From Chloroflexota bacterium (GTDB taxonomy: Bacteria; Chloroflexota; Anaerolineae; Anaerolineales; Villigracilaceae): a stretch of DNA of 64,000 nucleotides. The translations under genes and the position numbers were made by a program. The stretch spans positions 62,001-126,000 of the forward strand of contig JAJYLQ010000001.1 in NCBI GenBank assembly GCA_021787595.1, written 5' to 3'. This document shows, in pieces, positions 24,191-31,955 of this stretch. Under the pieces are notes generated by a model. The model was given only the letters and a program-made list of their open reading frames with translations. It was not told the origin of the DNA and made no database searches. Each line of letters starts with the position of its first letter. Within the stretch, counting starts at the first letter, position 1.

Positions 24191-25921
24191 ATGAATTCGA
24201 TGATTTCTCATCACGATGGCACAAAGACGCAAAGAAGATCAAATCTTCGCGCCCTTGTGCCATCATGGTTGAATCGTCCGCTGCTCTGGTTCTTTCCTCT
24301 TTCCTTTCTTCTCGTTCTTTTCTTCTATCCGTTTTTTCGCATTCTCGCCTATAGCTTTAACGTCAGCACTTTAACGACAGATAATCTTAACTTTGCAATT
24401 TCTGTTTTGTTTTTTACTTTTTACCAGGCAGTTCTCTCGACTCTTCTCACGCTTCTCATCGGCCTGCCGTCCGCGTATCTTTTTGCGCGATTTGATTTTC
24501 CCGGCAAATCATTATTGCGCGCGCTGACGGCCGTCCCGTTCATGCTGCCGACGGTGGTTGTGGCTGCGGGTTTCAGCGCGCTGCTCGGAGCGCGCGGCTG
24601 GATCAATCTGACGCTGATGAATTCATTCGGATTATCCGCGCCGCCGATTCAATTCGTCGGGACGCTCGGCGCGATTCTGCTGGCGCACGTTTTTTACAAC
24701 ACAACGATTGTGACGCGCGTGGTCGGCAACGCGCTGTATCATCTCGACCCGAAACTGGAGCAGGCCGCGCGTTCGCTCGGCGCGAGCAGTCGGCGCGTGT
24801 GGTGGAACGTCACTCTGCCTTTGCTTCGTCCTTCCATACTGGCGGCCTCATTATTGGTTTTTTTGTTCGACTTCACCAGCTTTGGCGTGATCCTTTTGCT
24901 GGGCGGACCGAGGTTTTCGACATTGGAAGTCGCGATCTATACCCAGGCTTTGCAATTTTTGAATTTGCCGCTGGCGGCGCTGCTTGCATTCATTCAATTG
25001 TTTTGCACGCTGGTCTTTTCGATTCTGTACACGCGTGTCGTCGAACGTTCTGCTGTCCAGACCGCGCCGCGTTCTGCGGAAAGCAATGTTCGTAAAGCAA
25101 AAACGCCGAATGAAAAATTTTTTATCATCGCGCTTTGCCTTTTGCTCTTTGCGCTTTTTATCTTGCCCATGTTTGCGCTGCCGCTTCGATCCGTCTCGCG
25201 CCTCGACGCGGACCGCGCCCAGCTTGGCCCCATCCAAACCGGCCTCACGATGGACTATTACAGCGCGTTGTTCGTCAATGTGCGCGGCTCGATCTTTTAT
25301 GTCCCGCCGTTCGATGCCGCGCTCAATTCGCTGCTCTATGCAAGTGCGACCATCGTTCTTTCGCTCCTGCTTGGATTTCCCGCCGCGTCGGCGCTGGCAA
25401 GGCCGGGCCGCCTCGAAAAGATTCTCGATCCGATTCTGATTCTTCCATTGGGCGCGTCGGCGGTTACGCTCGGACTCGGCTTCATTATTTCTTTTGGCCG
25501 CTTGCTGACGGTTCCATGGTTGGTTCCATTGGCTCATACGCTGGTAGCCTTGCCGTTTGTGATTCGCACGCTTCAACCCGCGCTCGCTTCCATCCCAGAC
25601 CGGTTGCGTCAAGCCGCGGCCTCGCTGGGCGCGTCGCCTTTTCGCGTGTGGCGAAATGTGGATTGGCCCATTCTTCGCCGCGCCACGCTTTCCGCCGCGA
25701 CGTTCGCGTTCACGATTTCGCTCGGCGAATTCGGCGCAACGTCGTTGCTCACACGCCCCGACGATCCAACCATCCCGATTGCGATCTATCGTTTTCTGTC
25801 CCAGCCCGGCGGTTTGAATTATGGTCAGGCGATGGCGATGGCGACGATCTTGATGGCGCTCACGACCGCCGGAATTTTTGTCATAGAGAAAATGCGTTTG
25901 CCCGGCGCGGGAGAATTCTAA
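24191..25921 (+). CDS. thiP: Thiamine ABC transporter permease
   Basis: This 576-residue membrane protein has two fused permease domains of six helices each, the ThiP/iron-type (AfuB) architecture. Each carries an EAA-type loop: EQAARSLGASSRRVWWNV at about 190 and RQAAASLGASPFRVWRNV at about 477. The first 24 residues (SHHDGTKTQRR and following) are encoded by a repeat resembling the 37245 element, and no Shine-Dalgarno is seen. The native start may therefore be a later codon such as the TTG before NRPLLWFFPL. It works with ThiB and ThiQ in thiamine import. Confidence 0.92.
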   Translation: MNSMISHHDGTKTQRRSNLRALVPSWLNRPLLWFFPLSFLLVLFFYPFFRILAYSFNVSTLTTDNLNFAISVLFFTFYQAVLSTLLTLLIGLPSAYLFARFDFPGKSLLRALTAVPFMLPTVVVAAGFSALLGARGWINLTLMNSFGLSAPPIQFVGTLGAILLAHVFYNTTIVTRVVGNALYHLDPKLEQAARSLGASSRRVWWNVTLPLLRPSILAASLLVFLFDFTSFGVILLLGGPRFSTLEVAIYTQALQFLNLPLAALLAFIQLFCTLVFSILYTRVVERSAVQTAPRSAESNVRKAKTPNEKFFIIALCLLLFALFILPMFALPLRSVSRLDADRAQLGPIQTGLTMDYYSALFVNVRGSIFYVPPFDAALNSLLYASATIVLSLLLGFPAASALARPGRLEKILDPILILPLGASAVTLGLGFIISFGRLLTVPWLVPLAHTLVALPFVIRTLQPALASIPDRLRQAAASLGASPFRVWRNVDWPILRRATLSAATFAFTISLGEFGATSLLTRPDDPTIPIAIYRFLSQPGGLNYGQAMAMATILMALTTAGIFVIEKMRLPGAGEF

Positions 25922-25980
25922 AATTGCGCTTTGCGAGTTGCGTTTTCTCGAACGAAACGCAAAACGCAATGGAATATATC

Positions 25981-26976
25981 ATGCTTGAACTATCCAATGT
26001 ATCGAAAACTTATGACGGCCAGCCATTGCTGCGCGGCATTTCGTTTACCGTTGATAAAGCCGAGACGATTTGTTTGCTGGGCGCGTCGGGAAGCGGCAAA
26101 TCCACTTTGCTTCGGATGATCGCCGGACTCGAATCTCCCGACGCGGGAGGAATCCTGTGGGACGGAAATGATCTCGCTTCCGTTCCGCCTCATCTCCGGG
26201 ACTTTGGGCTGGTCTTCCAGGACTACGCGCTTTTTCCGCACCTGAATGTTTTTGACAACGTCGCCTTTGGTTTGAAGATGCAGAATCAATCAAAGGAAAA
26301 AATCAACAGCCGCGTCGCCGAAGTTTTGGAAATTGTCAATCTTGGCGAATTCGAGAATCGTAAAGTGACCGATCTATCCGGCGGCGAGCAGCAGCGCGTG
26401 GCATTGGCGCGTGCGCTCGCGCCGCGTCCGCGGTTGCTGATGTTCGACGAGCCGCTCGGCGCGTTGGACCGCGCCTTGCGCGAAGATTTGCTGAATGAAT
26501 TGCGCGGCATCCTCCGTCGAACCGGCATTCCTGCAATTTATGTTACGCACGATCAGGAGGAAGCCTTCACAATCGCTGACCGCGTTTTGTTGCTGCATGA
26601 TGGATTGATCGTCCGCGAGGGGAGTCCCGCAGATGTATGGGCGAATCCGGAGTCTGTTTGGGTGGCAGAATTTTTGGGGTTGGGGAATGTGTTCGAGGGT
26701 TTGAAGGTTGAAAGTTTGAAAGTTAAAACCAAGTTTGGCGTCTTCGCGATGAAGTGCGGACACAAACATCAGGCTGGAGAAAAAGTCCATTTGCTGGCGC
26801 GCCCGCTGGCGGTCGAGAAAGAAGCGAACATGATTCGAGGAAGAGTCAGAGATGTCACCTTTCAATCGGATCGTTTCAAAGTCACGCTCGATAACGGCCT
26901 GTTCGTTTATCTCGATGAAGCGCCGAAGATCGGCCAAAAGATCGAAGTCGAAGTTAAGATAGAATGTTTGGGATGA
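25981..26976 (+). CDS. thiQ: Thiamine ABC transporter ATP-binding protein
   Basis: This encodes 331 residues from MLELSNVSKTY; an in-frame ATG four codons earlier (25969) is possible. Walker A is GASGSGKST at about 35-43, the signature LSGGEQQRVALARAL at about 134, and Walker B LLMFDEPLGALD. A C-terminal TOBE-like regulatory domain follows. Residues about 239-251 (GLKVESLKVKTK) are encoded by a GGTTTGAAGGTTGAAAG repeat in the linker before that domain. The frame stays open far upstream inside thiP, but those residues are not ABC-like. It is the last transporter gene of the operon. Confidence 0.93.
   Translation: MLELSNVSKTYDGQPLLRGISFTVDKAETICLLGASGSGKSTLLRMIAGLESPDAGGILWDGNDLASVPPHLRDFGLVFQDYALFPHLNVFDNVAFGLKMQNQSKEKINSRVAEVLEIVNLGEFENRKVTDLSGGEQQRVALARALAPRPRLLMFDEPLGALDRALREDLLNELRGILRRTGIPAIYVTHDQEEAFTIADRVLLLHDGLIVREGSPADVWANPESVWVAEFLGLGNVFEGLKVESLKVKTKFGVFAMKCGHKHQAGEKVHLLARPLAVEKEANMIRGRVRDVTFQSDRFKVTLDNGLFVYLDEAPKIGQKIEVEVKIECLG
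26697..26731. repeat. GGTTGAAAGTTTGAAAG-type short repeat inside thiQ
   Basis: The stretch consists of near-tandem TTGAAGGTTGAAAG and TTGAAAGTT units. It belongs to the same family as 47607, 50652 and 53764. It is translated in frame in the ThiQ linker. Confidence 0.65.
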
Positions 26977-27434
26977 ATGAGCCAATCATCGTTCTCAAGA
27001 AAAATATAGCTGGCGAGGTGACATGGCAATATGATGGCCGCGTGTTGCGCCGCGAACCAAACTCGGTGACGCTGGAAGCATTCTTCAATCGCCCCGATTT
27101 GCCTTTTATGGATGTTGCGTTGAAGCAGAACGATCGCTTCGTCGAAACGTTTTACAACGACCGCTGGTACAACATCTTCGAAATTCATGACCGTGATGAC
27201 GACAAACTCAAAGGCTGGTACTGCAATGTTGGCCGTCCGGCGGTGATCGAAGATGGAACTGTATCGTATGTGGATCTGGCTCTCGATTTGTGGGTCTCTG
27301 TAAATGGTCAACAAACAGTTTTGGATGAAGATGAATTTGAAGAATTAAAACTCGAAGCAAAAGAACGCGATAATGCTCTTGGCGCTTTGTCCGAACTTCA
27401 AAGAGTTTTTAAGGCAAAACGGCCTCCGTTGTAA
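26973..27434 (+). CDS. DUF402 domain protein
   Basis: This encodes 153 residues. DRFVETFYNDRWYNIFEIHD, KGWYCNVGRP and DLALDLWV are the DUF402 (FomD/RNase-adjacent) signature. Members include phosphatase-like hydrolases acting on nucleoside diphosphates or nucleotidyl esters. The Trp/Tyr and acidic metal-site residues look present. The ATG at 26973 overlaps the thiQ stop by four bases; an ATG three codons upstream is also in frame. Co-transcription with the thiamine operon suggests, but does not prove, a nucleotide-related housekeeping role. Its stop lies in the loop of a terminator. Confidence 0.82.
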   Translation: MNEPIIVLKKNIAGEVTWQYDGRVLRREPNSVTLEAFFNRPDLPFMDVALKQNDRFVETFYNDRWYNIFEIHDRDDDKLKGWYCNVGRPAVIEDGTVSYVDLALDLWVSVNGQQTVLDEDEFEELKLEAKERDNALGALSELQRVFKAKRPPL

Positions 27435-27450
27435 CGAAGGCCGTTTTGTT
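27416..27450. terminator. Bidirectional intrinsic terminator
   Basis: AAAACGGCCT and AGGCCGTTTT form a ten-pair stem, extended by CGTT/AACG after one mismatch. T-runs on both strands serve the thiamine operon and the convergent gene at 27463. Confidence 0.88.
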
Positions 27451-27462
27451 TGAAAAAGACTT

Positions 27463-27705
27463 TTATAGTAACTGTGCGAGCAAGAAGCCGGTGCTGTTGA
27501 GACCAAAAATCTTGTCACCGTTCACGTAGAAATAATAGATACCGCCGGCCGCCGCGCAGCAGCAGCATAATACAACGAGGACAACGATGACGATGATGAG
27601 CGTCGTATTGTTTTTCTTCGGTTCACCCGGCATCTGCGATGGCATGGGAGTACCTGTGCCCATATTCGGCTCGCCTGGCGTTTGGGATGAAAAATCTTGA
27701 TTCAT
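27463..27705 (-). CDS. Small single-pass membrane protein with a cysteine cluster
   Basis: This encodes 80 residues. A Pro/Gly/Met-rich N-terminus of about 33 residues (TPGEPNMGTGTPMPSQMPGE) precedes one hydrophobic helix. LIIVIVVLVVLCCCCAAAGG places four consecutive cysteines within or at the end of the membrane segment. The ATG at 27705 has GAAGGAGCGAGAC upstream, so the longer frame to 27801 is rejected. The four cysteines may be lipidated or simply membrane-buried. I do not recognise a family. Confidence 0.75.
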   Translation of the reverse strand: MNQDFSSQTPGEPNMGTGTPMPSQMPGEPKKNNTTLIIVIVVLVVLCCCCAAAGGIYYFYVNGDKIFGLNSTGFLLAQLL

Positions 27706-27752
27706 GTCTCGCTCCTTCTTGAAAATGGAATATGAAACGTCTGCAATGAGAC

Positions 27753-28331
27753 CTATTGTTGCTGGGCAGCTTGCTTCTTGCTCGTGCGATGCGCCCACCA
27801 CCAGAGCAGGAACAAGATAAGGATTCCGACTAGGACGGCGATTGCAATCGGCACGATGACGGACAATAACGATACCGCGGTGGACGTGGCATCTTCTGCG
27901 AGACTAACCGGGATGTTTCCGGCTCCGGCGGTTGCGGCTGTGACCAGCGGGCGGACGGCCGCCGATTTGACCACGTGGACACTCCCGGCCACCAGCAATC
28001 CGCAGGCCAGCGCGAGAACCGGATTGACGTTCCCAATCACGTTCGTGCTGGCGGCAAAGACGATTGCGCCAGCGACGGGCCGCACAAACGTTTGAATTCC
28101 ATCATTGATGTGATTCACGACCGGGAATTTATCCGCCAGCATTTCGATGATGAGCAGGATGCCGATCAAAATCAGAATCCACGGATTCGCCAACGCATCC
28201 CACGGCGGATTGAGCTTGATCAGATTCGTGTAATGCGCCAGCACGCCGACCACCAGCAGCGGAATGTACGCGTTGAGTCCGGCGCTGGCTGAAAGCCCAA
28301 AAGCAGAGAAGATGCTGAGCAGTGTTTCCAT
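27753..28331 (-). CDS. DUF4126 domain membrane protein
   Basis: This encodes a 192-residue membrane protein with about five hydrophobic segments. The N-terminal pattern SAFGLSASAGLNAYIPLLVVG, then LLIIEMLADKFPVVNHINDG and RPVAGAIVFAA, matches DUF4126. Its function is not established. The gene lies four bases downstream of the DUF2085 gene, indicating an operon. Confidence 0.85.
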   Translation of the reverse strand: METLLSIFSAFGLSASAGLNAYIPLLVVGVLAHYTNLIKLNPPWDALANPWILILIGILLIIEMLADKFPVVNHINDGIQTFVRPVAGAIVFAASTNVIGNVNPVLALACGLLVAGSVHVVKSAAVRPLVTAATAGAGNIPVSLAEDATSTAVSLLSVIVPIAIAVLVGILILFLLWWWAHRTSKKQAAQQQ

Positions 28332-28335
28332 TTTT

Positions 28336-29178
28336 TTAGCCTGTTAAACCGGGGAAGCCGGTCCAGGTATGTGTGAGATTGAATCGGAACAAGTCAATAC
28401 TCAGGATCAGGATAAAAGCCAAAGTCAGACCTGCAATGGCGGGAAGCCAAAGCTGGTGCGGATGATCGAAGGCGTTATCCTGTTTCATCGTCATCACCCA
28501 CACAATGCTGAAGACCATGCTTAGCAGGGCAAGCACTCCGAGCGTGCTGAGCAGGGCGATGAAATAAAGAAAAATATCCACGCTGCTGATGGCGGCCAGA
28601 TCGAACAGAAATACGATGCCAACCAGAATTCCAAATTGACGCCAATTGAGCGCGGGCTTTTCATCAGGGACGCGCCAGATACTTTGGTTATACATCGGGA
28701 ACAGTACGCCTGCCATTGCAATTCCCATGCCGCTTCCGGTAAAGACTCTCGTGATGTTATTAGTGACGTATAAATTTGGAATGTTTGCGAACGCGCCCGC
28801 GTAGCTTTGTTTCAGCAGAGCCAGGTACGAATTCGAACCGTCAAAGCCAAAGGCGAGGAAGAAAATGACCAGGATGGCGAGGATGCCGCGATTGGGAAGT
28901 TTGCTTTTCTTGCGGCTGATGAATCCCTGAAAGATCAAAGCGATGGCCGCCGCATTGAATTCACCCGTGCAGCGCGCACATAACGGAAGTTGCGTATCGC
29001 CGACGAAAAACGAATGCGACGGAAGCCGGTGGCAGACCGCGTAACCGACCGCATCCAGTTTCCCCATCAAGCCTGGCGGCGCAATGTAAATCCATGCTGC
29101 TAAAGCGATGATGGCCGCAATAGGAACCAGCCATTTGATCCATGTTCGTGTGCGTGAGGCTGATGTTAATTCTGACAT
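28336..29178 (-). CDS. DUF2085 domain membrane protein
   Basis: This encodes a 280-residue protein with about seven hydrophobic segments. The conserved YAVCHRLPSHSFFVGDTQLPLCARCTGEF block at about 47-76 (His, paired Cys-x2-Cys) is the DUF2085 hallmark and could bind a metal. The ATG at 29178 follows a -10 box by six bases, so the transcript is predicted to be leaderless. It is first in an operon with DUF4126 and probably the small Cys-cluster protein. The function is unknown. Confidence 0.86.
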   Translation of the reverse strand: MSELTSASRTRTWIKWLVPIAAIIALAAWIYIAPPGLMGKLDAVGYAVCHRLPSHSFFVGDTQLPLCARCTGEFNAAAIALIFQGFISRKKSKLPNRGILAILVIFFLAFGFDGSNSYLALLKQSYAGAFANIPNLYVTNNITRVFTGSGMGIAMAGVLFPMYNQSIWRVPDEKPALNWRQFGILVGIVFLFDLAAISSVDIFLYFIALLSTLGVLALLSMVFSIVWVMTMKQDNAFDHPHQLWLPAIAGLTLAFILILSIDLFRFNLTHTWTGFPGLTG

Positions 29179-29184
29179 GAGTTG

Positions 29185-29213
29185 ATTATATGGGCATTGT
29201 CGGCGAAACGCAA
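29185..29213 (-). promoter_or_regulatory. Leaderless promoter of the DUF2085 operon
   Basis: On the minus strand, -35 TTGCGT is at 29208-29213, the spacer is 17 bases, and -10 TATAAT is at 29185-29190, six bases before the ATG at 29178. Confidence 0.6.
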
Positions 29214-29317
29214 GAAACGCAGGTAGTAAGTATGTACTTGTTTGTTACTTTCAGAGATTCGAGACGATGTAATTCTATTTGGGAGAACAGTTATGAATGT
29301 CAGTTCGGGATAAATGC

Positions 29318-29432
29318 GTTATCGCCCTGAGCGGAGTGGCACTGAAGGCGCCACGAAGTCGAAGGGCAGATTCGATGCGGAACTCTACGCTTCGACTGTG
29401 GCCCCATGGCCTCCGCTCAGCGCGAAGATAAC
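29318..29432. repeat. Compound palindromic repeat (CCCTGAGCGGAG / GTCGAAGGGC)
   Basis: Outer arms GTTATC and GATAAC frame an inner repeat CCCTGAGCGGAGTGGC ... GCCACGAAGTCGAAGGG and its partner GCTTCGACTGTGGCC ... CCGCTCAG. It is nearly identical in core to 56254-56295. Confidence 0.85.
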
Positions 29433-29469
29433 ATTTCTTTTATCCCTACTTGAGTCATGAGTTAAACCA

Positions 29470-29495
29470 GGGTGCCGTCCAAATGGACGGCACCC
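29470..29495 (-). terminator. Perfect 11-bp hairpin downstream of the 18-codon ORF
   Basis: GGGTGCCGTCC at 29470-29480 pairs with GGACGGCACCC at 29485-29495 around a four-base loop. On the minus strand it is followed by CTGGTTTAAC, a weak U-run, and lies 22 bases after the stop of the small ORF. Confidence 0.55.
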
Positions 29496-29517
29496 GTAGC
29501 GCGCTGCGGCAATCCGC

Positions 29518-29574
29518 TTACTTGAGGAGGGATGCCGCAGCGCTGAGTCTGATACTACTATCCATGTTGGACAT
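29518..29574 (-). CDS. Probable 18-residue small protein or leader peptide
   Basis: The ORF encodes MSNMDSSIRLSAAASLLK. The support is its setting: a consensus promoter 62 bases upstream (29636-29664), the strong Shine-Dalgarno AAAGGAGGAGGTG directly before the ATG at 29574, and a hairpin after the stop. GAGGAGGTGATG over the ribosome site can pair with CATCCCTCCTC at the ORF's 3' end (29524-29534): seven pairs, one bulged base, four pairs. That would hide both the Shine-Dalgarno and the start codon, so translation may be self-limiting or regulated. I know no homologue. It could equally be the coding part of a regulatory RNA of about 160 bases. Confidence 0.5.
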   Translation of the reverse strand: MSNMDSSIRLSAAASLLK

Positions 29575-29635
29575 CACCTCCTCCTTTCTATAGGATGGCG
29601 ATTCAAATTGTGATCCCCGCTCGAATGATGGCAGG

Positions 29636-29664
29636 AGTATCGCATACCTTTAATCGGATGTCAA
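29636..29664 (-). promoter_or_regulatory. Consensus promoter of the small ORF transcript
   Basis: On the minus strand, -35 TTGACA is at 29659-29664, the spacer is exactly 17 bases, and -10 GATACT is at 29636-29641. Transcription is predicted to start near 29629, leaving a leader of about 55 bases. Confidence 0.65.
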
Positions 29665-29778
29665 TAGGCCGAATTACTTTCTAAAGAAATTGTAATTGAT
29701 AAAAAATGATGATAGGATTTGATAAACTTTGCAAGGGACGCAATGCTATCCTGCGGTAAACCCATTTGGGAGACAATC

Positions 29779-31350
29779 ATGAAGAAAAAACTGAACCTGC
29801 TCTGGATCACTGTCATTGTGTTAGGCTGGCTGTTCGATTTCCTTTTCTGGCGTCAATCTTTCGGGATCAACTTTGCGATCTTTACCGTGCTTTGCCTTGT
29901 CGGCGGATTTCTTCTTTTGTGGATGGATCAAAAGCACGCGGCGCGCGGGACGTTGTGGCTGATTCCGTTGATTTTATTTTTTGCGGCCATCACCTTCGTC
30001 CGCGCCGAACCGATGACTGTTTTCTTCGGCGTCGTGTTCACGCTTTTCCTGATGGGCGTGCTTGCCGTCACCTTCCTCGGCGGACGCTGGTTTCGATATG
30101 GCATGGCCGATTATTTCACTGGCTTTCTCAAACTCATCGGGAGCATGGTCGCACGTCCAGTCATTTTTAACTCCGAAGTTCGAAGTGAACAAAAGGAAAG
30201 CGGCGTGACGCGTTCGAGGATCAATCCCTGGCCCATCGTGCGCGGCATCCTGATCGCGCTTCCCATCGTGGCAATCTTCGCCGCCTTGCTCGCTTCAGCG
30301 GACACCATCTTCAGTAATGAACTCAATTCGTTTCTAAAACTGTTCTTCAATCTCGAAAAACTTCCCGAATACATTTTCCGTTTCTGTTACATCCTGTTCA
30401 TTGCGTATCTGCTGGCTGGGACTTTTCTCCACGCCGCGTCACAGAGCATGGATGAAAAGCTGGTTGGCGAGGAGAAACCGTTCCTTTCTCCATTCCTTGG
30501 TTTTACAGAAACGACGATTGTGCTTGGCAGTGTGATCATTTTGTTCGCCGCATTCGTTATTGTGCAGTTCCGATATTTCTTCGGCGGACAGGCGAATATC
30601 AATATCCAAGGTTTTACATATTCAGAATATGCGCGCCGCGGTTTTGGCGAATTGGTGACAGTTGCCTTTTTCAGCTTGCTCATGATCCTTGGACTGGGCG
30701 CCATTACTCGTCGGGAAAATGAGACGCAGCACCGCATTTATTCCGGGCTGAGTGCGGTTGTCGTTGCGCTGGTGATCGTCATGCTTGTGTCTGCCTATCA
30801 GCGTTTATATCTTTATGAAACTGCCTATGGCTTTTCCCGATTGCGGACTTATACCCACGTGGCATTGATCTGGATTGGCTTGTTGCTGGGCGCGGCCGTT
30901 GTGTTGGAAGTTCTGCGACGCGAACGCTTCATGGCTTTTGCCATCTTGATGGCATCTCTTGGATTTGCAATTTCTCTCAGCCTCCTCAACGTGGACGGAT
31001 TTATTGTGAGGCAAAACGTCTGGCGTGCGACGCAGGGCAAGGGATTGGATGTGCCTTATTTGGTTTCGCTCTCGACTGATTCGGTTCCTGTGTTGGTGGA
31101 TATCTATCAATCCTCATCCTACCCTGGCTTGACGCGTGACGCGGTTGGCGCTGTCCTTTTTTGTCGTTTGCAATCCGATTCGAGTCGGTCAAGTACAGAC
31201 TGGCGCTCTTTCACTTTCATTCAATGGCAGGCAGAAACAGCTTTGGAGAAAGTACAGGGTCAATTGACGCAGTATCGTATCGTAAACGATCAACCGGAAT
31301 TTCTCACGCCTGGAAACGTTTTGTACGGATGTTATCGTGGTAATGATTAG
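29779..31350 (+). CDS. DUF4173/DUF4153-type membrane protein
   Basis: This encodes a 523-residue integral membrane protein with about 12 hydrophobic segments in the first 420 residues. The motif FTYSEYARRGFGELVTVAFF at about 285-305 is typical of the DUF4173 group. The C-terminal 100 residues are soluble (LSTDSVPVLVDIYQ and beyond) and probably extracytoplasmic. The ATG at 29779 has GGGAGAC upstream; the longer frame to 29719 has none. It ends at a strong terminator. The function is unknown. Confidence 0.82.
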   Translation: MKKKLNLLWITVIVLGWLFDFLFWRQSFGINFAIFTVLCLVGGFLLLWMDQKHAARGTLWLIPLILFFAAITFVRAEPMTVFFGVVFTLFLMGVLAVTFLGGRWFRYGMADYFTGFLKLIGSMVARPVIFNSEVRSEQKESGVTRSRINPWPIVRGILIALPIVAIFAALLASADTIFSNELNSFLKLFFNLEKLPEYIFRFCYILFIAYLLAGTFLHAASQSMDEKLVGEEKPFLSPFLGFTETTIVLGSVIILFAAFVIVQFRYFFGGQANINIQGFTYSEYARRGFGELVTVAFFSLLMILGLGAITRRENETQHRIYSGLSAVVVALVIVMLVSAYQRLYLYETAYGFSRLRTYTHVALIWIGLLLGAAVVLEVLRRERFMAFAILMASLGFAISLSLLNVDGFIVRQNVWRATQGKGLDVPYLVSLSTDSVPVLVDIYQSSSYPGLTRDAVGAVLFCRLQSDSSRSSTDWRSFTFIQWQAETALEKVQGQLTQYRIVNDQPEFLTPGNVLYGCYRGND

Positions 31351-31354
31351 CAAA

Positions 31355-31384
31355 GAAGTGCGCCTCTCGGCGCACTTCCCTTTT
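31355..31384 (+). terminator. Intrinsic terminator after the DUF4173 gene
   Basis: GAAGTGCGCC and GGCGCACTTC form a perfect ten-pair stem with a TCTC loop, followed by CCTTTT. A TATAAT at 31384-31389 directly after it may start the next transcript. Confidence 0.85.
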
Positions 31385-31405
31385 ATAATTTTGTAGGAGA
31401 CGATT

Positions 31406-31804
31406 ATGCTGACTTATACTTTTCGCTCGAAACCCGGCCAGGACTTGTTCAGTGAGATCGAACGCCTTGTTTCCGAGAAAAAGATCGAAGCCGGTTGTGT
31501 GCTTTGTTCGGTCGGAAGCCTGACGCACGCCACATTACGTCTCGCTGATCGCGATTTTTATAATGATTACGAAGGCTACTTTGAGATCGTCTCATTGACC
31601 GGGACGGTCTCGACCAACGGTTCACATTTACATATTTCCATTTCAGATGAAGATGGCAAGACCACCGGCGGACATCTCGTGCCGGGCTGCAAGATTTACA
31701 CAACCGCGGAGATTGTCCTGGCCGTGTTTGAAGATGTGATTTATAAACGTGAAGTATCGGAAAACGATTCGGGCTATGAGGAGTTGGTTGTATACAAGAA
31801 GTAG
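31406..31804 (+). CDS. PPC (DUF296) domain DNA-binding-like protein
   Basis: This encodes 132 residues forming a single PPC/DUF296 domain, a trimeric fold found alone in prokaryotes and with AT-hooks in plants. GSHLHISISDEDGKTTGGHLVPGC at about 73-96 is the family core, including the conserved His residues that form a metal or ligand site. AGUAGGAGACG-like spacing (TAGGAGACG) supports the ATG at 31406. The biological role of bacterial members is unsettled. Confidence 0.9.
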   Translation: MLTYTFRSKPGQDLFSEIERLVSEKKIEAGCVLCSVGSLTHATLRLADRDFYNDYEGYFEIVSLTGTVSTNGSHLHISISDEDGKTTGGHLVPGCKIYTTAEIVLAVFEDVIYKREVSENDSGYEELVVYKK

Positions 31805-31837
31805 CAGAGTTTCTGTGTTCGAAATAATACATCAGGT

Positions 31838-31928
31838 GTCGTTGCGAGGAGGAGCATGGCGACGACGAAGCAATCTCCCTCTTTGAAAAGGAGATTGCTT
31901 CAGCGGGAGAACACCGCTTCGCAACGAC
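31838..31928. repeat. GTCGTTGCGAGG-family palindromic repeat
   Basis: Outer arms GTCGTTGCGAGG and CGCAACGAC flank an inner hairpin AAGCAATCTCC / GGAGATTGCTT. It lies between convergent genes. Confidence 0.85.
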
Positions 31929-31955
31929 ATCTGATTTTTGAATTTGGATGCAGCC

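Noticed and set aside
24851-25969. 372-codon open frame on the minus strand
   Set aside because: It is antisense to thiP, very rich in Arg/Lys/Gln, with no domain resemblance, typical of a reverse frame of a hydrophobic protein gene.
25135-25980. Upstream extension of thiQ to 613 residues
   Set aside because: The extra N-terminus is the out-of-frame translation of thiP; ABC homology starts only at MLELSNVSKTY.
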